DNA from: Spirochaetales bacterium
GTDB lineage: Bacteria > Spirochaetota > JAAYUW01
DNA: 61,333 bases
Assembly (NCBI GenBank): GCA_012797605.1
Contig: JAAZOT010000059.1
Coordinates: forward strand, 1-61,333
Direction of reading: 5' to 3'
A model generated the notes under the pieces. It saw nothing but the letters and a program-made list of their open reading frames with translations. It was not told the origin of the DNA and searched no databases. Positions within the stretch are counted from its first letter, which is position 1, and each line of letters begins with the position of its first letter. The translations under genes were made by a program, and so were the position numbers. This document shows, piece after piece, positions 27,393-37,564 of this stretch.

Positions 27393-29213
27393 TTACTCAT
27401 CATCTGTTGGTTTAAGACCTTTAGAAATAAGTTTTAAATATTTTTTGTACCATGCTTTTTGAATATCCAGCCGTGCTTGTTCTAAAGTTTTATTCCCAAA
27501 ATACATATCAAAAAGAATTGATGCTATAGGAGCTGCAATTGAAGCGCCATATCCAGAATTTTCTACCATTACAGTTATTACAATCTCAGGGTTTTCATAA
27601 GGACCAAATGCAGTAAACCAAGAATGAGGAAGCCCCATGCTTTGAGCGGTCCCAGTTTTACCTGCAATTTCAATCTCTGCGGTGGTTCCACCATATCTTG
27701 CTGTTCCCTCTTCTACAACCTTTTTCATCGCTTTTTTTACATATTTCCATACCCAATCCGCTATATTAGACTTCAGATAAATTTTAGGTTCTATTTTGTG
27801 AATAACCGTATTTGTATTGAGATCAACTATTTCATTAACGACATGTGGAAGGTAGTTAAAACCTTCATTTGCAATCATTGCAGTTGCAAGATTCATCTGC
27901 AATGGGGTTACCAATAAAAATCCCTGTCCAATTGAGATATTCAGGGTATCTCCATCGAACCATGGTTCATTGTACTTATTTATTTTCCACTCAGAAGATG
28001 GGATAAAACCATTTGATTCTCCAGGTAAATCTATACCACTTGCTTTTCCAAAACCTAAAATTCTTGCATATTGATTGATAGTTGAGATAGATGTTTTTAA
28101 TGCAGTATTATAAAAAAAGATGTTACAAGACTCTTTGATAGCACCTTCTAAATCAAGTAGACCATGTCTTCCAAGACATTTGAATTCTCTATCGCCCAGT
28201 TGAAATATATGATTGCAAACGAACTTGGTATTTGTATCTATTGCTTTAGAATCCAAGGCAAGAACAGACATAAATATCTTAAATGTCGAAGCTGGAGGAT
28301 ATTCAGCACTTATAGGTCTAAATAAAAATGGATTGTCTGGATTATTGTTTATCTGATTGAATTGTTCTGTTGTCATACCACTTATGAATAAATTTGGATC
28401 AATCGATGGGGAAGAAGCAAGAACCAAGATTTCCCCAGTTTTAGCATTTGTAACTATTACACTCCCCCTATAGCCTTGAAGAAGTTGAAATGCCGCTTGC
28501 TGAAGTCGTGAATCTATTGAAAGTCTAAGAGAATATCCATTTTCAGGTTCATAAACTATATTAGAGTCAATAATTTGACCCGTTGCATTTGTTTTTAGTG
28601 CTTTCTTGCCTTTTTTCCCTTTTAAGTATTCATCATAATATTTTTCTAAACCAAGTTTTCCTAATAAATCATTTCTATCGTATCCTTTTTTTGAAAGATA
28701 AATAAGCTCATTTTGATTAATCGGACCTAAATATCCTAATAAATGAAACATTATTTCACCAAAAGGATAGAATCTATAATAACTATTTTCACATCTAATA
28801 TCTGGATATTCATCGGAATTTTCAAGTAATGCAGCTAAAACTTTTTCATCAGAAATCTGGCTGATAAATATTTTATCTCCAAAAGAAATCCTTTCATACT
28901 TGTCTTTTAACGAAGAATAATCAAACTGTAATATCTTTTGTAAAAAATTAAGTTGTTGATCAACCTCAGAAAAATTTTTCCTTTTTTTTATAAGAAAGAT
29001 CTTCCAAAGAGGTCTATTATTAGCCAAAATAATATTGTTTTTATCAATAATAAGCCCTCTTAATGGTTCAATCGGTTCATATGTTTCAAGGTTTCTAATG
29101 GAACTTATAAGATAATTATAATTAGATATTATTTGAAGATTTAATAATCTGAAAGAAAAAAGAATTAAAACACCTATGGAAAATAAGATTAGAAAGTTAA
29201 CTTTATTTTTCAT
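27393..29213 (-). CDS. mrdA: Penicillin-binding protein 2 (class B transpeptidase)
   Basis: A 606-residue class B PBP with an N-terminal transmembrane anchor (about 6-26). The pedestal/dimerisation domain includes LRGLIIDKNN. The transpeptidase domain has the active serine in PASTFKI (SxxK), the SCN motif in ESCNIFFY, and KTGTAQ. It crosslinks peptidoglycan in the elongasome with RodA. The gene follows mreD with an 11-base overlap and precedes rodA by 20 bases. Confidence 0.95.
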   Translation of the reverse strand: MKNKVNFLILFSIGVLILFSFRLLNLQIISNYNYLISSIRNLETYEPIEPLRGLIIDKNNIILANNRPLWKIFLIKKRKNFSEVDQQLNFLQKILQFDYSSLKDKYERISFGDKIFISQISDEKVLAALLENSDEYPDIRCENSYYRFYPFGEIMFHLLGYLGPINQNELIYLSKKGYDRNDLLGKLGLEKYYDEYLKGKKGKKALKTNATGQIIDSNIVYEPENGYSLRLSIDSRLQQAAFQLLQGYRGSVIVTNAKTGEILVLASSPSIDPNLFISGMTTEQFNQINNNPDNPFLFRPISAEYPPASTFKIFMSVLALDSKAIDTNTKFVCNHIFQLGDREFKCLGRHGLLDLEGAIKESCNIFFYNTALKTSISTINQYARILGFGKASGIDLPGESNGFIPSSEWKINKYNEPWFDGDTLNISIGQGFLLVTPLQMNLATAMIANEGFNYLPHVVNEIVDLNTNTVIHKIEPKIYLKSNIADWVWKYVKKAMKKVVEEGTARYGGTTAEIEIAGKTGTAQSMGLPHSWFTAFGPYENPEIVITVMVENSGYGASIAAPIASILFDMYFGNKTLEQARLDIQKAWYKKYLKLISKGLKPTDDE

Positions 29214-29724
29214 ACATTTTTTTTGAAAGCAAATTAATAACTGGAGGAATTGTGATAATAATATATAAGAAAGGCACTATTACTAAAGTATATAAAATAT
29301 GTATGCCATATGATAACAATGTAGCAGAATAAAGTGTGAAAATCTCCTTAAAGATATAACCAAAAATATAATAGATAAATAATTTAATAAATAAACTTAA
29401 CAATGTTAAAAGTAAATAGAAAGGAAGCGTTTTCATATATAGTAAAGATTTAAACTTAAAAAGTAATGCAGATATAACTGAAAAGGTTAAGGCATTTAGC
29501 CCTGCAAGATTACCAGAAAAAACATCTAGTAAAAAGCCACAAATAAATGAGTAAATCAAAACTTCATAATCATCTGCAATTTGAAAAAGCAAAATTATGG
29601 ATACTAAAATTAAATCTGGCATTACATTTCGGATTGACATTATTCTATTAAAGATTGAAGAAAGTTGAATAAACAATAAAATAGAACCAAAAAAAATATA
29701 AAAGATAATTCTTTTAAAATTCAT
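29203..29724 (-). CDS. mreD: Rod shape-determining protein MreD
   Basis: A 173-residue, highly hydrophobic protein with five or so transmembrane helices and an FxGNLAGLNAL-like loop seen in MreD. It lies exactly between mreC and mrdA, and its end overlaps mrdA. MreD proteins are poorly conserved, so the call uses topology, size and position. It is an inner-membrane partner of MreB and MreC in the elongasome. Confidence 0.85.
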   Translation of the reverse strand: MNFKRIIFYIFFGSILLFIQLSSIFNRIMSIRNVMPDLILVSIILLFQIADDYEVLIYSFICGFLLDVFSGNLAGLNALTFSVISALLFKFKSLLYMKTLPFYLLLTLLSLFIKLFIYYIFGYIFKEIFTLYSATLLSYGIHILYTLVIVPFLYIIITIPPVINLLSKKMYEK

Positions 29725-29761
29725 TACAATTCCAATAGTATTTATATATTATTCTTTAAAT

Positions 29762-30625
29762 CTAATCTTTTAAGTTCATATTGATATTATTAACTTCATC
29801 AAAATTTATTATTATTAATACATATGATATTTTAGATAAATCTAATATAGGTTTCAATTTAATTTTTTGATAAATTGAGAAGTTTTGCTTTTGTATATCT
29901 ATTGCTTTCCCAACTATAAGCCCAGGAGGGAAAACGCCACCATATCCTGCAGTTACAAAAACATCTTCATAAAAAATCTCTGCTTCATTTGGGAAATAGT
30001 CGACTTCAAGAAGCTGACTATCTGGAGAGTCTCCTTTAGCGATACCAGAATAATTTGTAAAAGTTTCTTTAACAGAAATCAGACAGCGAGAATCAAAGAT
30101 AGTCATAACTTTGCAATAGAAATAATTTGTTTCTATGACTTTACCAACTAATAATTTTTCTCCATTTAAAATGGTATAAACTGGATTTCCTTTTTTTATT
30201 CCATTTATCGAACCTTTATTCAAAATTATAGTAGAGTAAAGATTAGATGGATCTTTCATAATTATTTGTGCAGGAATATTTTTATATTCAGATGATTGAT
30301 GAAATTCCAGTAGTTTTTTTAATTCTCTATTCTCGTTCTCCAAACTTTCTGCTTTGAATTGAAAATCCTTAAGTTTATTAACTTCATTTTTTAATTGAAT
30401 GTTTTCATCTTTTAATCTTTTTAATTCACTGACAGATGAAAATAGGTTAATAATATTTTCAAATATAAAGTTATATGCTTTTATAAAAGGATAGGCAATT
30501 GCTCCAAAGATAATTTTTGGAGTTAAAATGAAACTCGAAGTTGTAAAGAACATACTGCTAATAGAAATTACGATAAATAAAATAAAAGTAATACTAAATT
30601 TATTTTTTACAAAGTATTGATTCAT
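29762..30625 (-). CDS. mreC: Rod shape-determining protein MreC
   Basis: A 287-residue protein. It has an N-terminal transmembrane helix (about 13-33) and a coiled coil (about 60-115, rich in Glu/Lys/Leu). The periplasmic beta domain includes DPSNLYSTIILNKGSINGIKKG and VFVTAGYGGVFPPGLIVGK, the conserved MreC segments. It links MreB filaments to the wall synthases. It follows mreB by 14 bases. Confidence 0.94.
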   Translation of the reverse strand: MNQYFVKNKFSITFILFIVISISSMFFTTSSFILTPKIIFGAIAYPFIKAYNFIFENIINLFSSVSELKRLKDENIQLKNEVNKLKDFQFKAESLENENRELKKLLEFHQSSEYKNIPAQIIMKDPSNLYSTIILNKGSINGIKKGNPVYTILNGEKLLVGKVIETNYFYCKVMTIFDSRCLISVKETFTNYSGIAKGDSPDSQLLEVDYFPNEAEIFYEDVFVTAGYGGVFPPGLIVGKAIDIQKQNFSIYQKIKLKPILDLSKISYVLIIINFDEVNNINMNLKD

Positions 30626-30639
30626 AATAGATAATTTTG

Positions 30640-31656
30640 CTAAATAGACTTATATATCTTATTTTTATCAAGTGCTTCAAGGAATTTAGCTGTTCCCATA
30701 ACTATCGCAGTTAATGGGTTTTCGGCTAAAAATACCGGTACTTTTGTTTCTTCGGAAATCAATTTATCAAAACCTCTTAAAAGAGAACCGCCACCAGCAA
30801 GAACTATTCCTCTATCCACAATATCCCCAGCAAGTTCTGGTGGAGTTTGATCTAATGTCTTTTTTATTTCTTCAACAATTTGATAAAGAGGTTCTTTTAT
30901 AGCTTCTCTAATCTGATCAGAATCGACAACAAGGGTCTGAGGTAATCCTTTTATAGCATCTCTACCTTTTATCTCATAGCTTAATTTTTCATCACCATGA
31001 AAAGCACTACCAACTTTTATTTTTATATCTTCTGCAGTATTTTCTCCAACAATAATATTATGCTTCTTCTTTAAGTAATTTATTATTGCTTCATCAAATT
31101 CATCACCTGCGACTCTAATTGCGTTTGTAACAACCATTCCACCAAGAGAGATAATAGATATTTCAGTAGTACCACCACCAATATCGACAATCATATGACC
31201 AGCTGGCTCATCTATAGGAATATTTGAACCAATTGCTGCTGCAAGCGATTCGGGGATAAGATGAATATCTCTTGCTCCCGCTTGCTCTATTGATTCTCTA
31301 ACTGCCTTTTTTTCTACTTCTGTAATACAGGTGGGAACACCAACGACTACTCTTGGTTTCACTAAAGTAGATCTGCCTATAGCCTTTTTAATAAAATCTT
31401 TTATTAATTTATTTACAACATCAAAATCAGCTATAACACCATCTCTCATAGGTCTTACTGCTCTAATGGCTTTTGGAGTCCTACCAAGCATTTGCTTCGC
31501 TTCATTTCCTATAGCCATTATCCTATTTGTTCCAGTTTCTATGGCGACCACAGTTGGCTCATTGACAACTATACCTTTACCTTTAACATAAACCAAAGTA
31601 TTAACCGTACCTAAATCTATACCTACATCACAAGAAAAGATGTCAACAACTCCCAT
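30640..31656 (-). CDS. mreB: Actin-like shape protein MreB
   Basis: A 338-residue actin fold. The phosphate-1 loop is [12 protein letters not shown], phosphate-2 is [13 protein letters not shown], and the adenosine segment is [13 protein letters not shown]. These bind ATP. A GAGTAATT region upstream gives a modest ribosome binding site. MreB polymerises under the inner membrane and positions wall synthesis. It heads the mreBCD-mrdA-rodA run. Confidence 0.97.
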   Translation of the reverse strand: MGVVDIFSCDVGIDLGTVNTLVYVKGKGIVVNEPTVVAIETGTNRIMAIGNEAKQMLGRTPKAIRAVRPMRDGVIADFDVVNKLIKDFIKKAIGRSTLVKPRVVVGVPTCITEVEKKAVRESIEQAGARDIHLIPESLAAAIGSNIPIDEPAGHMIVDIGGGTTEISIISLGGMVVTNAIRVAGDEFDEAIINYLKKKHNIIVGENTAEDIKIKVGSAFHGDEKLSYEIKGRDAIKGLPQTLVVDSDQIREAIKEPLYQIVEEIKKTLDQTPPELAGDIVDRGIVLAGGGSLLRGFDKLISEETKVPVFLAENPLTAIVMGTAKFLEALDKNKIYKSI

Positions 31657-31697
31657 TAATTACTCCTTTATAAAAGCTTTTTATTCATAAAAGTATA

Positions 31698-32627
31698 TTA
31701 TTTCAATGCTTTCAACAAATTTTTTGCCAATTCATTATTATTATTTAACATTATAGCTTTAGTAAGATAATTAATTGCGGTTTTTGAATCGTGCAATTGA
31801 CTATAACAATATCCTAAATAATAATAACTTATGTCTGAATTCGGTGAAATATCAACACATTGTAAAAAATATTCAATTGCTTTTTTATAATCCTCTAAAT
31901 CGACATATATTTTACCTTGAATGAATAAACTATCCTTTTTTAAATCTAAATCATTCGTATTATTTTCTATCTTTCTTAAAAACTTTAAAGATTCATCGAA
32001 TTTGTTTTCATTCTTTAAGACCAATGAATAATAGTATAAAAATTTATAATCATTTTCAAATAAGGAAAAAATTTTTTGCATAATCTTTTTTGCTTTTTCA
32101 AATTCTTCCACTTCTACATACATTATTGATAATTTATATAAAAAATCTTGTTCTGAAATCAATGTTTTGGAAGTGTTAATTACTTTCATATACTTTTCAA
32201 AATACTTTATGGCATAAGGATAATAACTTTTCCCTAACTTATAATAGTTGTCACCAATGTAAAAATTTATATCTAATGGAATTCTTTCAAAATTGTCGTA
32301 AAAATTTGCACTTCTAAAATAAAGCAAAGAAGTTAAATAGTCACTTTCATAGTAATAAATAATTCCAGCCTTATAAAAGTACCACCAATTTAATTCTTCT
32401 GTTGAAGAAATACTTTTCAAAATTATTCTTAAGGCTTTATCATATTCTTTATGATCAATCAACCTATCGATATAAGATTTGGAGTAATTTTGCTTAAAAA
32501 AGTCTTTTATACCACTAAAAAATAAAAAATAGATAATAGTTCCAATAATTAAAGAAGATATTAATAAAATAATAATTGTTTTGAAATACGATTTTTTTCG
32601 TTGATTTTGATATGAACTATAATACAT
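31698..32627 (-). CDS. TPR-repeat membrane protein
   Basis: A 309-residue protein with an N-terminal transmembrane helix (about 17-36). The rest is a solenoid of about six or seven TPR-like repeats. The clearest is near the C-terminus: DYKKAIEYFLQCVDISPNS, then YYLGYCYSQLHDSKTAI. TPR domains bind partner proteins. It lies between flgB and mreB on the minus strand, 41 bases before mreB, so it could serve either flagellar or shape functions. I do not assign a function. Confidence 0.72.
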   Translation of the reverse strand: MYYSSYQNQRKKSYFKTIIILLISSLIIGTIIYFLFFSGIKDFFKQNYSKSYIDRLIDHKEYDKALRIILKSISSTEELNWWYFYKAGIIYYYESDYLTSLLYFRSANFYDNFERIPLDINFYIGDNYYKLGKSYYPYAIKYFEKYMKVINTSKTLISEQDFLYKLSIMYVEVEEFEKAKKIMQKIFSLFENDYKFLYYYSLVLKNENKFDESLKFLRKIENNTNDLDLKKDSLFIQGKIYVDLEDYKKAIEYFLQCVDISPNSDISYYYLGYCYSQLHDSKTAINYLTKAIMLNNNNELAKNLLKALK

Positions 32628-32695
32628 CTGTTAGACCTTATTTAGTGAAGGTAATTTACTGTAAAATCAGTAAGAAAAAAGTCAATAAAGAATAA

Positions 32696-33121
32696 TTATT
32701 TCAAAACAAGGTTGATTAAATTATAGTCATGCTTTAATAAATCCAATATAGCTGAATAGACCATGGTGGTTTTAGATAATTCGGTTGTTTCTCTATCAAT
32801 ATCCACATTATTCCCATCATTTCTCATAGATGAAGCATAGTCCAATACTATATTTGGTTTTACATCTTTCCAATTTATTGGTATTTTAAATGGTATATGT
32901 CTTTCATTAGTGATATTAGCTTGTAAAGATTGATTCTTTTCAGATTCAAAAGCCCTTTTAAGTTGGGCTTCAAAAACTACATTGCTTCTCTTAAATCCGG
33001 GGGTATCTGCATTAGCAATATTATTCGCAATGACCTGATATCTTTTATTATTAACCTCTATTCCCTTTTTTAATAGTATTAATGTTTTTTCTGAAAATTT
33101 ATTTATAGCAAAATTATCCAT
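32696..33121 (-). CDS. flgB: Flagellar basal-body rod protein FlgB
   Basis: A 141-residue rod protein. The N-terminal flagellar motif is VIANNIANADTPGFKRSN. The C-terminal segment is RNDGNNVDIDRETTELSKT with the ending YSAILDLLKHDY, both diagnostic of FlgB. It forms the proximal rod of the flagellum, which in spirochaetes is periplasmic. The ATG at 33121 is preferred over an in-frame ATG at 33133, because GGGAGTGG sits at a good distance upstream of it. No flgC or fliE follows, which is unusual. Confidence 0.93.
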   Translation of the reverse strand: MDNFAINKFSEKTLILLKKGIEVNNKRYQVIANNIANADTPGFKRSNVVFEAQLKRAFESEKNQSLQANITNERHIPFKIPINWKDVKPNIVLDYASSMRNDGNNVDIDRETTELSKTTMVYSAILDLLKHDYNLINLVLK

Positions 33122-33214
33122 AACCACTCCCATTTTTTATTTCGGTATAAAAATTAAAACTTAAGTAAAGAATTATTTATAAATACGATAAATATTAAGG
33201 GGAGGGGAAGGTTA

Positions 33215-34441
33215 GTGAGAAATCTTCGCATTTATAATCATTTTATAAAAGCCTTATTTGTTTATTTTTTTCTAATATTTTTTTCTCAAGTTTGTTTAGC
33301 TTATAGTATTGATGATTTTTTACTTGACATTTTGATGTTATACCAAAATGGATTGGATTCAACTTCAAAAGAAGCAGTTGTAACAAGAATTTCATTATTT
33401 TCTAAACTTTTGGAAAAAGATAATGAGAAACTTGCAGAATTAGCAATAAAATTATCTAATTTTAACAAAAAACAAAAATTTTTAATTTACAAAATCTTAA
33501 AAAATTACTTAAACGAAAATATAATAAATTACCTTTTTCCAGATATTAAAAAGCCAATAGAAATGGACATTAATTCAAAAATCAACGATAAAACGGCAAG
33601 CATGACTATTATCGATGAGAACTATATATATAATAATGATGAAAACAAAGAAAAAAGCAATGAAGATAAAAAAGATGATGATAAAAAGCTAGACAATAAT
33701 TCACAAAACAACAACCAGACAAAAGAAAACACTACTCAAACTTCTAACAATCAAGACAATAATAATAAAAATAACAATAAAAACACAAATAATAGCAATA
33801 ATAATCAAAATAATAGTCAAAGTAGCAATAACAACAATGATAGTCAAACCAACTCTTCGAATCAAAAAACAGAAGAGAAAAATAATCAGACTAATAAACA
33901 GGAAAAAACTGTTTTCAACATTGAAGGATTAAAAGTTCCTCAGATTCAAGAAATATACAATAAATATACAATAGCAGAACTTGATAATATTTATAAAGAT
34001 GCTGTAAAACTTTATTACAACAATGATTTGAACAAAGCCTTTATAGAGTTTTGGATATGTCTTGTTAATAATTTCAATCCAGAAAATTCATCGTATTATC
34101 TTGCTTTTATATATGAAAAAGAACAGGATTTTGACTCTGCTATTATTTTATACAAGAATTCAATTAATATATTTTTAGCAAAACAATCAGTAGATTCCAA
34201 ATTCTTAAGTTACCTTTTTAAGAGATTAGGAATATCTTACAATCAAAAAAAACTTTTTGAGGAAGGGATACTTTATCTTAAAAAATCTATAGAATATTAT
34301 CCTGCTGATGGAGAAGCATACTTTCAAATAGGACTTGCCTATTATAATCTCCAAAACTATGATAAGGCAAAAGAATATTTTCAAAAAGCTTTGCAATTTG
34401 GTTATCAAAAAGCTCAAGAATACCTTAAAAAACTAGGATAA
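33215..34441 (+). CDS. Exported TPR protein with an Asn-rich linker
   Basis: A 408-residue protein starting at GTG after GGGGAGGGG. It has a signal peptide (about 10-30) and a helical N-terminal domain (30-130). A low-complexity linker rich in Asn, Gln, Ser, Asp and Lys follows (about 145-235). The C-terminal TPR domain (about 250-405) has repeats such as GILYLKKSIEYYPADGEAY and YDKAKEYFQKALQFGY. It diverges from flgB. Exported TPR proteins often scaffold envelope complexes. The partner is unknown. Confidence 0.72.
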   Translation: MRNLRIYNHFIKALFVYFFLIFFSQVCLAYSIDDFLLDILMLYQNGLDSTSKEAVVTRISLFSKLLEKDNEKLAELAIKLSNFNKKQKFLIYKILKNYLNENIINYLFPDIKKPIEMDINSKINDKTASMTIIDENYIYNNDENKEKSNEDKKDDDKKLDNNSQNNNQTKENTTQTSNNQDNNNKNNNKNTNNSNNNQNNSQSSNNNNDSQTNSSNQKTEEKNNQTNKQEKTVFNIEGLKVPQIQEIYNKYTIAELDNIYKDAVKLYYNNDLNKAFIEFWICLVNNFNPENSSYYLAFIYEKEQDFDSAIILYKNSINIFLAKQSVDSKFLSYLFKRLGISYNQKKLFEEGILYLKKSIEYYPADGEAYFQIGLAYYNLQNYDKAKEYFQKALQFGYQKAQEYLKKLG

Positions 34442-34463
34442 ATTTACCTTCTAGGATAAATTT
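34433..34463. repeat. 13-bp direct repeat over two convergent gene ends
   Basis: CTAGGATAAATTT occurs at 34433-34445 and 34451-34463, with an 18-base period. The first copy contains the stop codon of the TPR gene. The second supplies, on the other strand, the stop codon of the DUF115 gene. Confidence 0.85.
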
Positions 34464-35956
34464 TTCTTAATATTTTTAATTTCTTTAAATAAGTCTATTT
34501 CAGTAAGAGTATCTATTCTTTTAAGACTATTTCTATAAGTTTCAAATTTTTTTATATTCAGTATTTTTTGGATAGATTCCCAATTCATTGCTGTATTTAA
34601 GTAGGATGATTTAGAAATTACATATCTATATAAAGGATACCTTCTATGATGAGTTCGCTCTTCTTTAGCAAGAAATGAGGAGCCTATCAAAAATAAATTT
34701 GGCTTTTTATCATTATAAATTATCTGAAATTGTTTATATAATGTGGGTAATGTAGCTCCATAAAATGGGAAGATTGGAAGTTTTTTTAGTATACTAAATT
34801 TTCTTTCTTCATCAGTCTGCAAATTTACAAAAATAGGATTTTTATTTATTCTTTTTAATATTGAAGGATGGATAGTAGTTGAAAGAATAAACGGGATAGA
34901 AAAATTTACAGTATTAAAGTATCCAAAAAAACCAGCATCGAAAATAACTTGATATTCTATTTTGATCTTTTTTTCCAACAATAAATTTACAGATGAGACT
35001 ATGGAAATTGAAAAAAAATATTTATTTATAATATTTATATCTTCATTATCTAGTTGTTTTAAAACTTCTTCAACTTTATTTGATGCTCCCCAAAATATTA
35101 ATCCTTTTTTCTCAGAAAAATCAAAATCAATTTTACTATTATCAAGACTCCAGTTTTTCTCTCCAATAATTCTTAAATTTCTAGTTATATTTTTTTCCCA
35201 TAAAACAGAAAAATATTTTTCAGTCGAAATTGATTTATATCTTTTTTGTGCTTCTTCATTTATTATTTCAACCATTTTCTTTATATCTACTGTTGGGAAA
35301 AAAAAGTTAAGATCATCCAAAGGAATCAAATTTAATGGATTTTCAAGTAATAACTTAAATTTATTAAAATCATCATTATTAGCAAAACTATCTTGAAAAT
35401 AGGATTCTATGAATTTTTCAAATTGAAAGATATTCTTTATTTTAATTAAACAAATTTTATTAATATTTACTTTAGTATTACCGTTGTAAAATTTATCTAT
35501 ACTAATTTCAACTTTTCTATCTTCTGGGATATGCAAGCAATAGACAACTATAAATAGATTGCTTAAAATAATTTTTGAATAATCTATTATGAAAAGACTT
35601 AAAATAAATGAATTAAAGGAAGAAAAAATAATGATAATCTGTAAATCCTTAATAAAAGAAGACTTTTGAAAAGATGGAATTAATAAATAATTCAAAAAAT
35701 AAAAAAATGAAAGCCCTATACCATTTTCTAAAAATATGATTTTAGTTTTATTTTCTAAATCGACTTTATTGAATTTTTCACACGGCTTATATTTTGAGTA
35801 TAAAAATTTATTATTTATCATAAAGGTTGGTGCACCATCTTTGGCAATTTCAAAATTATTTATATATTTATTGAAAAAAAAGTTTGCTAAATCTTTGGAT
35901 AAAGAAAAATAATTTGAGTTATCAAAAAATCTTGCTTTTAATTCATTCAAATTCAT
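34451..35956 (-). CDS. DUF115 motility-associated / MptE-like protein
   Basis: A 501-residue protein. The middle (about residues 275-420) resembles the DUF115 fold: a GLIFWGASNKVEEVL nucleotide-site-like start, then a loop comparable to 'x-PDF-x-D' in YQVIFDAGFFGYFN. The C-terminal GSSFLAKEERTHHRRYPLYR is also seen in this family. Spirochaetal members are annotated as motility-associated factors that may glycosylate flagellin, or as 6-hydroxymethylpterin pyrophosphokinase-like enzymes. Here the P-loop-like glycine motif is degenerate. The gene overlaps the pyrG stop by four bases. Confidence 0.7.
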   Translation of the reverse strand: MNLNELKARFFDNSNYFSLSKDLANFFFNKYINNFEIAKDGAPTFMINNKFLYSKYKPCEKFNKVDLENKTKIIFLENGIGLSFFYFLNYLLIPSFQKSSFIKDLQIIIIFSSFNSFILSLFIIDYSKIILSNLFIVVYCLHIPEDRKVEISIDKFYNGNTKVNINKICLIKIKNIFQFEKFIESYFQDSFANNDDFNKFKLLLENPLNLIPLDDLNFFFPTVDIKKMVEIINEEAQKRYKSISTEKYFSVLWEKNITRNLRIIGEKNWSLDNSKIDFDFSEKKGLIFWGASNKVEEVLKQLDNEDINIINKYFFSISIVSSVNLLLEKKIKIEYQVIFDAGFFGYFNTVNFSIPFILSTTIHPSILKRINKNPIFVNLQTDEERKFSILKKLPIFPFYGATLPTLYKQFQIIYNDKKPNLFLIGSSFLAKEERTHHRRYPLYRYVISKSSYLNTAMNWESIQKILNIKKFETYRNSLKRIDTLTEIDLFKEIKNIKKNLS

Positions 35957-37563
35957 TTTTTTTCTATGTTATATTTATATGCATTTTCAATAAAACTTTT
36001 AAATATAGGATGAGGTTTGAAAGGTTTAGATTTAAATTCTGGATGAAATTGAACTCCTATCCCAAATGGGTTATCTTTATATTCTACAATTTCTACTAAA
36101 TTTTTTGTTATATATTTTCCAGAGATTATAAGACCTGCTTTTTCAAATTGATCTTCATATTTATTATTAAACTCATATCTATGTCTATGTCTTTCAAAAA
36201 TAATGTTTTCGCCATAGATTTTTTCAGCTAATGTTCCTTTTTTAATGTTGCATTCATATACACCAAGTCTCATTGTACCGCCTTTACGATCAATAGAATA
36301 TTGATCTTCCATCAAATGTATCACTGGATTTGATGTCTCTGTAAATTCTGATGAATTTGCATCTGCAATTTTTAAGACATTTCTTGCATATTCTATAACC
36401 ATACATTGCATACCTAGACATATCCCAAAATATGGGATTTTCTTTTCTCTAGCTATTTGAATTATTGCAAGTTTACCTTCTATCCCCCTACTACCAAAAC
36501 CACCAGGGACCAAAATTCCATCTGCTTGATTTATAACTTTAGTTAAGTTTTCAGGATTTTTTTCGATTTCTTCTGAATCTATTTTCATAATATTAAGTTC
36601 AACCTTATTTGCAATTGCAGCATGTCTCAATGCTTCATAAACAGATTTATATGAATCTTGAAGTTTTATATACTTTCCAACAACAGCAATAGATATCTTA
36701 GGTTTTTTAGAATCAACAATACTTATTATTTCTTCCCATTTTTTCAAATTCGGTTTATTTGATGCAAGGCTTAATTTTAATGCTATTTTATCTTGTAAAC
36801 CTTGCTGAGTATATATAATAGGCAATTTATAAATGGAATCTACATCAGGAGCTTCAAAAACATCCTCTTCAGCAATAGAGCAGAACATGGCTATTTTTCT
36901 TTTCATTTCTTTACTTAATGTACCGGAAATCCTTGTCATAATTATGTCTGGGACAATACCTATTTGCCTTAAAACACCCACACTGTGTTGAGTTGGCTTT
37001 GTCTTATATTCTCCAGCAACTTCAATCTTTGGGATAAGAGTCAAATGGATGAATATTGTATTGTTTTTATTTGAAAGGCTGAATTCTCTTGCTGCTTCTA
37101 AAAAAGGAATAGACTCTATATCTCCAACAGTTCCACCTATTTCAACTATTTGGACATCTGGATTTACTTTATCTGATAGACTTCTTATTAATCTTTGTAT
37201 CTCTGAAGTGACATGAGGTATAACTTGAACAGTTTTTCCAAGGTAATCCCCTCTTCTTTCTCTTTCAATGACATTTAGATAAACCTTTCCTGTGGTTATT
37301 GAACTTAACTTAGAAAGTTCAGAATCTGTAAACCTTGCGTAGTTTCCAAGATCAAGATCAGTCTCAGCTCCATCGTCTGTTACATAAACTTCCCCATGCT
37401 GATATGGTGACATTGTTCCCGCATCAACATTAAGATATGGATCTATCTTTTGCATAGCAACTTTATAGCACATTGCTTCTAAAATTGCCCCTATAGATGA
37501 AGCAGCTATACCTTTCCCTAATGATGAACAAACTCCACCAGTTATAAAAATATATTTTGTCAT
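35953..37563 (-). CDS. pyrG: CTP synthase
   Basis: A protein of about 536 residues. The N-terminal synthetase domain starts MTKYIFITGGVCSSLGKG and includes DPYLNVDAGTMSPYQHGEV. The C-terminal glutamine amidotransferase domain has the catalytic Cys in FGICLGMQ, and His and Glu in QFHPE. It makes CTP from UTP, glutamine and ATP. The ATG at 37563 is preferred over 37587 because AGAGG sits just upstream. It overlaps the DUF115 gene by four bases. Confidence 0.97.
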   Translation of the reverse strand: MTKYIFITGGVCSSLGKGIAASSIGAILEAMCYKVAMQKIDPYLNVDAGTMSPYQHGEVYVTDDGAETDLDLGNYARFTDSELSKLSSITTGKVYLNVIERERRGDYLGKTVQVIPHVTSEIQRLIRSLSDKVNPDVQIVEIGGTVGDIESIPFLEAAREFSLSNKNNTIFIHLTLIPKIEVAGEYKTKPTQHSVGVLRQIGIVPDIIMTRISGTLSKEMKRKIAMFCSIAEEDVFEAPDVDSIYKLPIIYTQQGLQDKIALKLSLASNKPNLKKWEEIISIVDSKKPKISIAVVGKYIKLQDSYKSVYEALRHAAIANKVELNIMKIDSEEIEKNPENLTKVINQADGILVPGGFGSRGIEGKLAIIQIAREKKIPYFGICLGMQCMVIEYARNVLKIADANSSEFTETSNPVIHLMEDQYSIDRKGGTMRLGVYECNIKKGTLAEKIYGENIIFERHRHRYEFNNKYEDQFEKAGLIISGKYITKNLVEIVEYKDNPFGIGVQFHPEFKSKPFKPHPIFKSFIENAYKYNIEKK

Positions 37564-37564
37564 A

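Noticed and set aside
35953..35956. Frameshift between pyrG and DUF115 gene
   Set aside because: The four-base overlap is a normal coupled stop/start; both proteins are complete.
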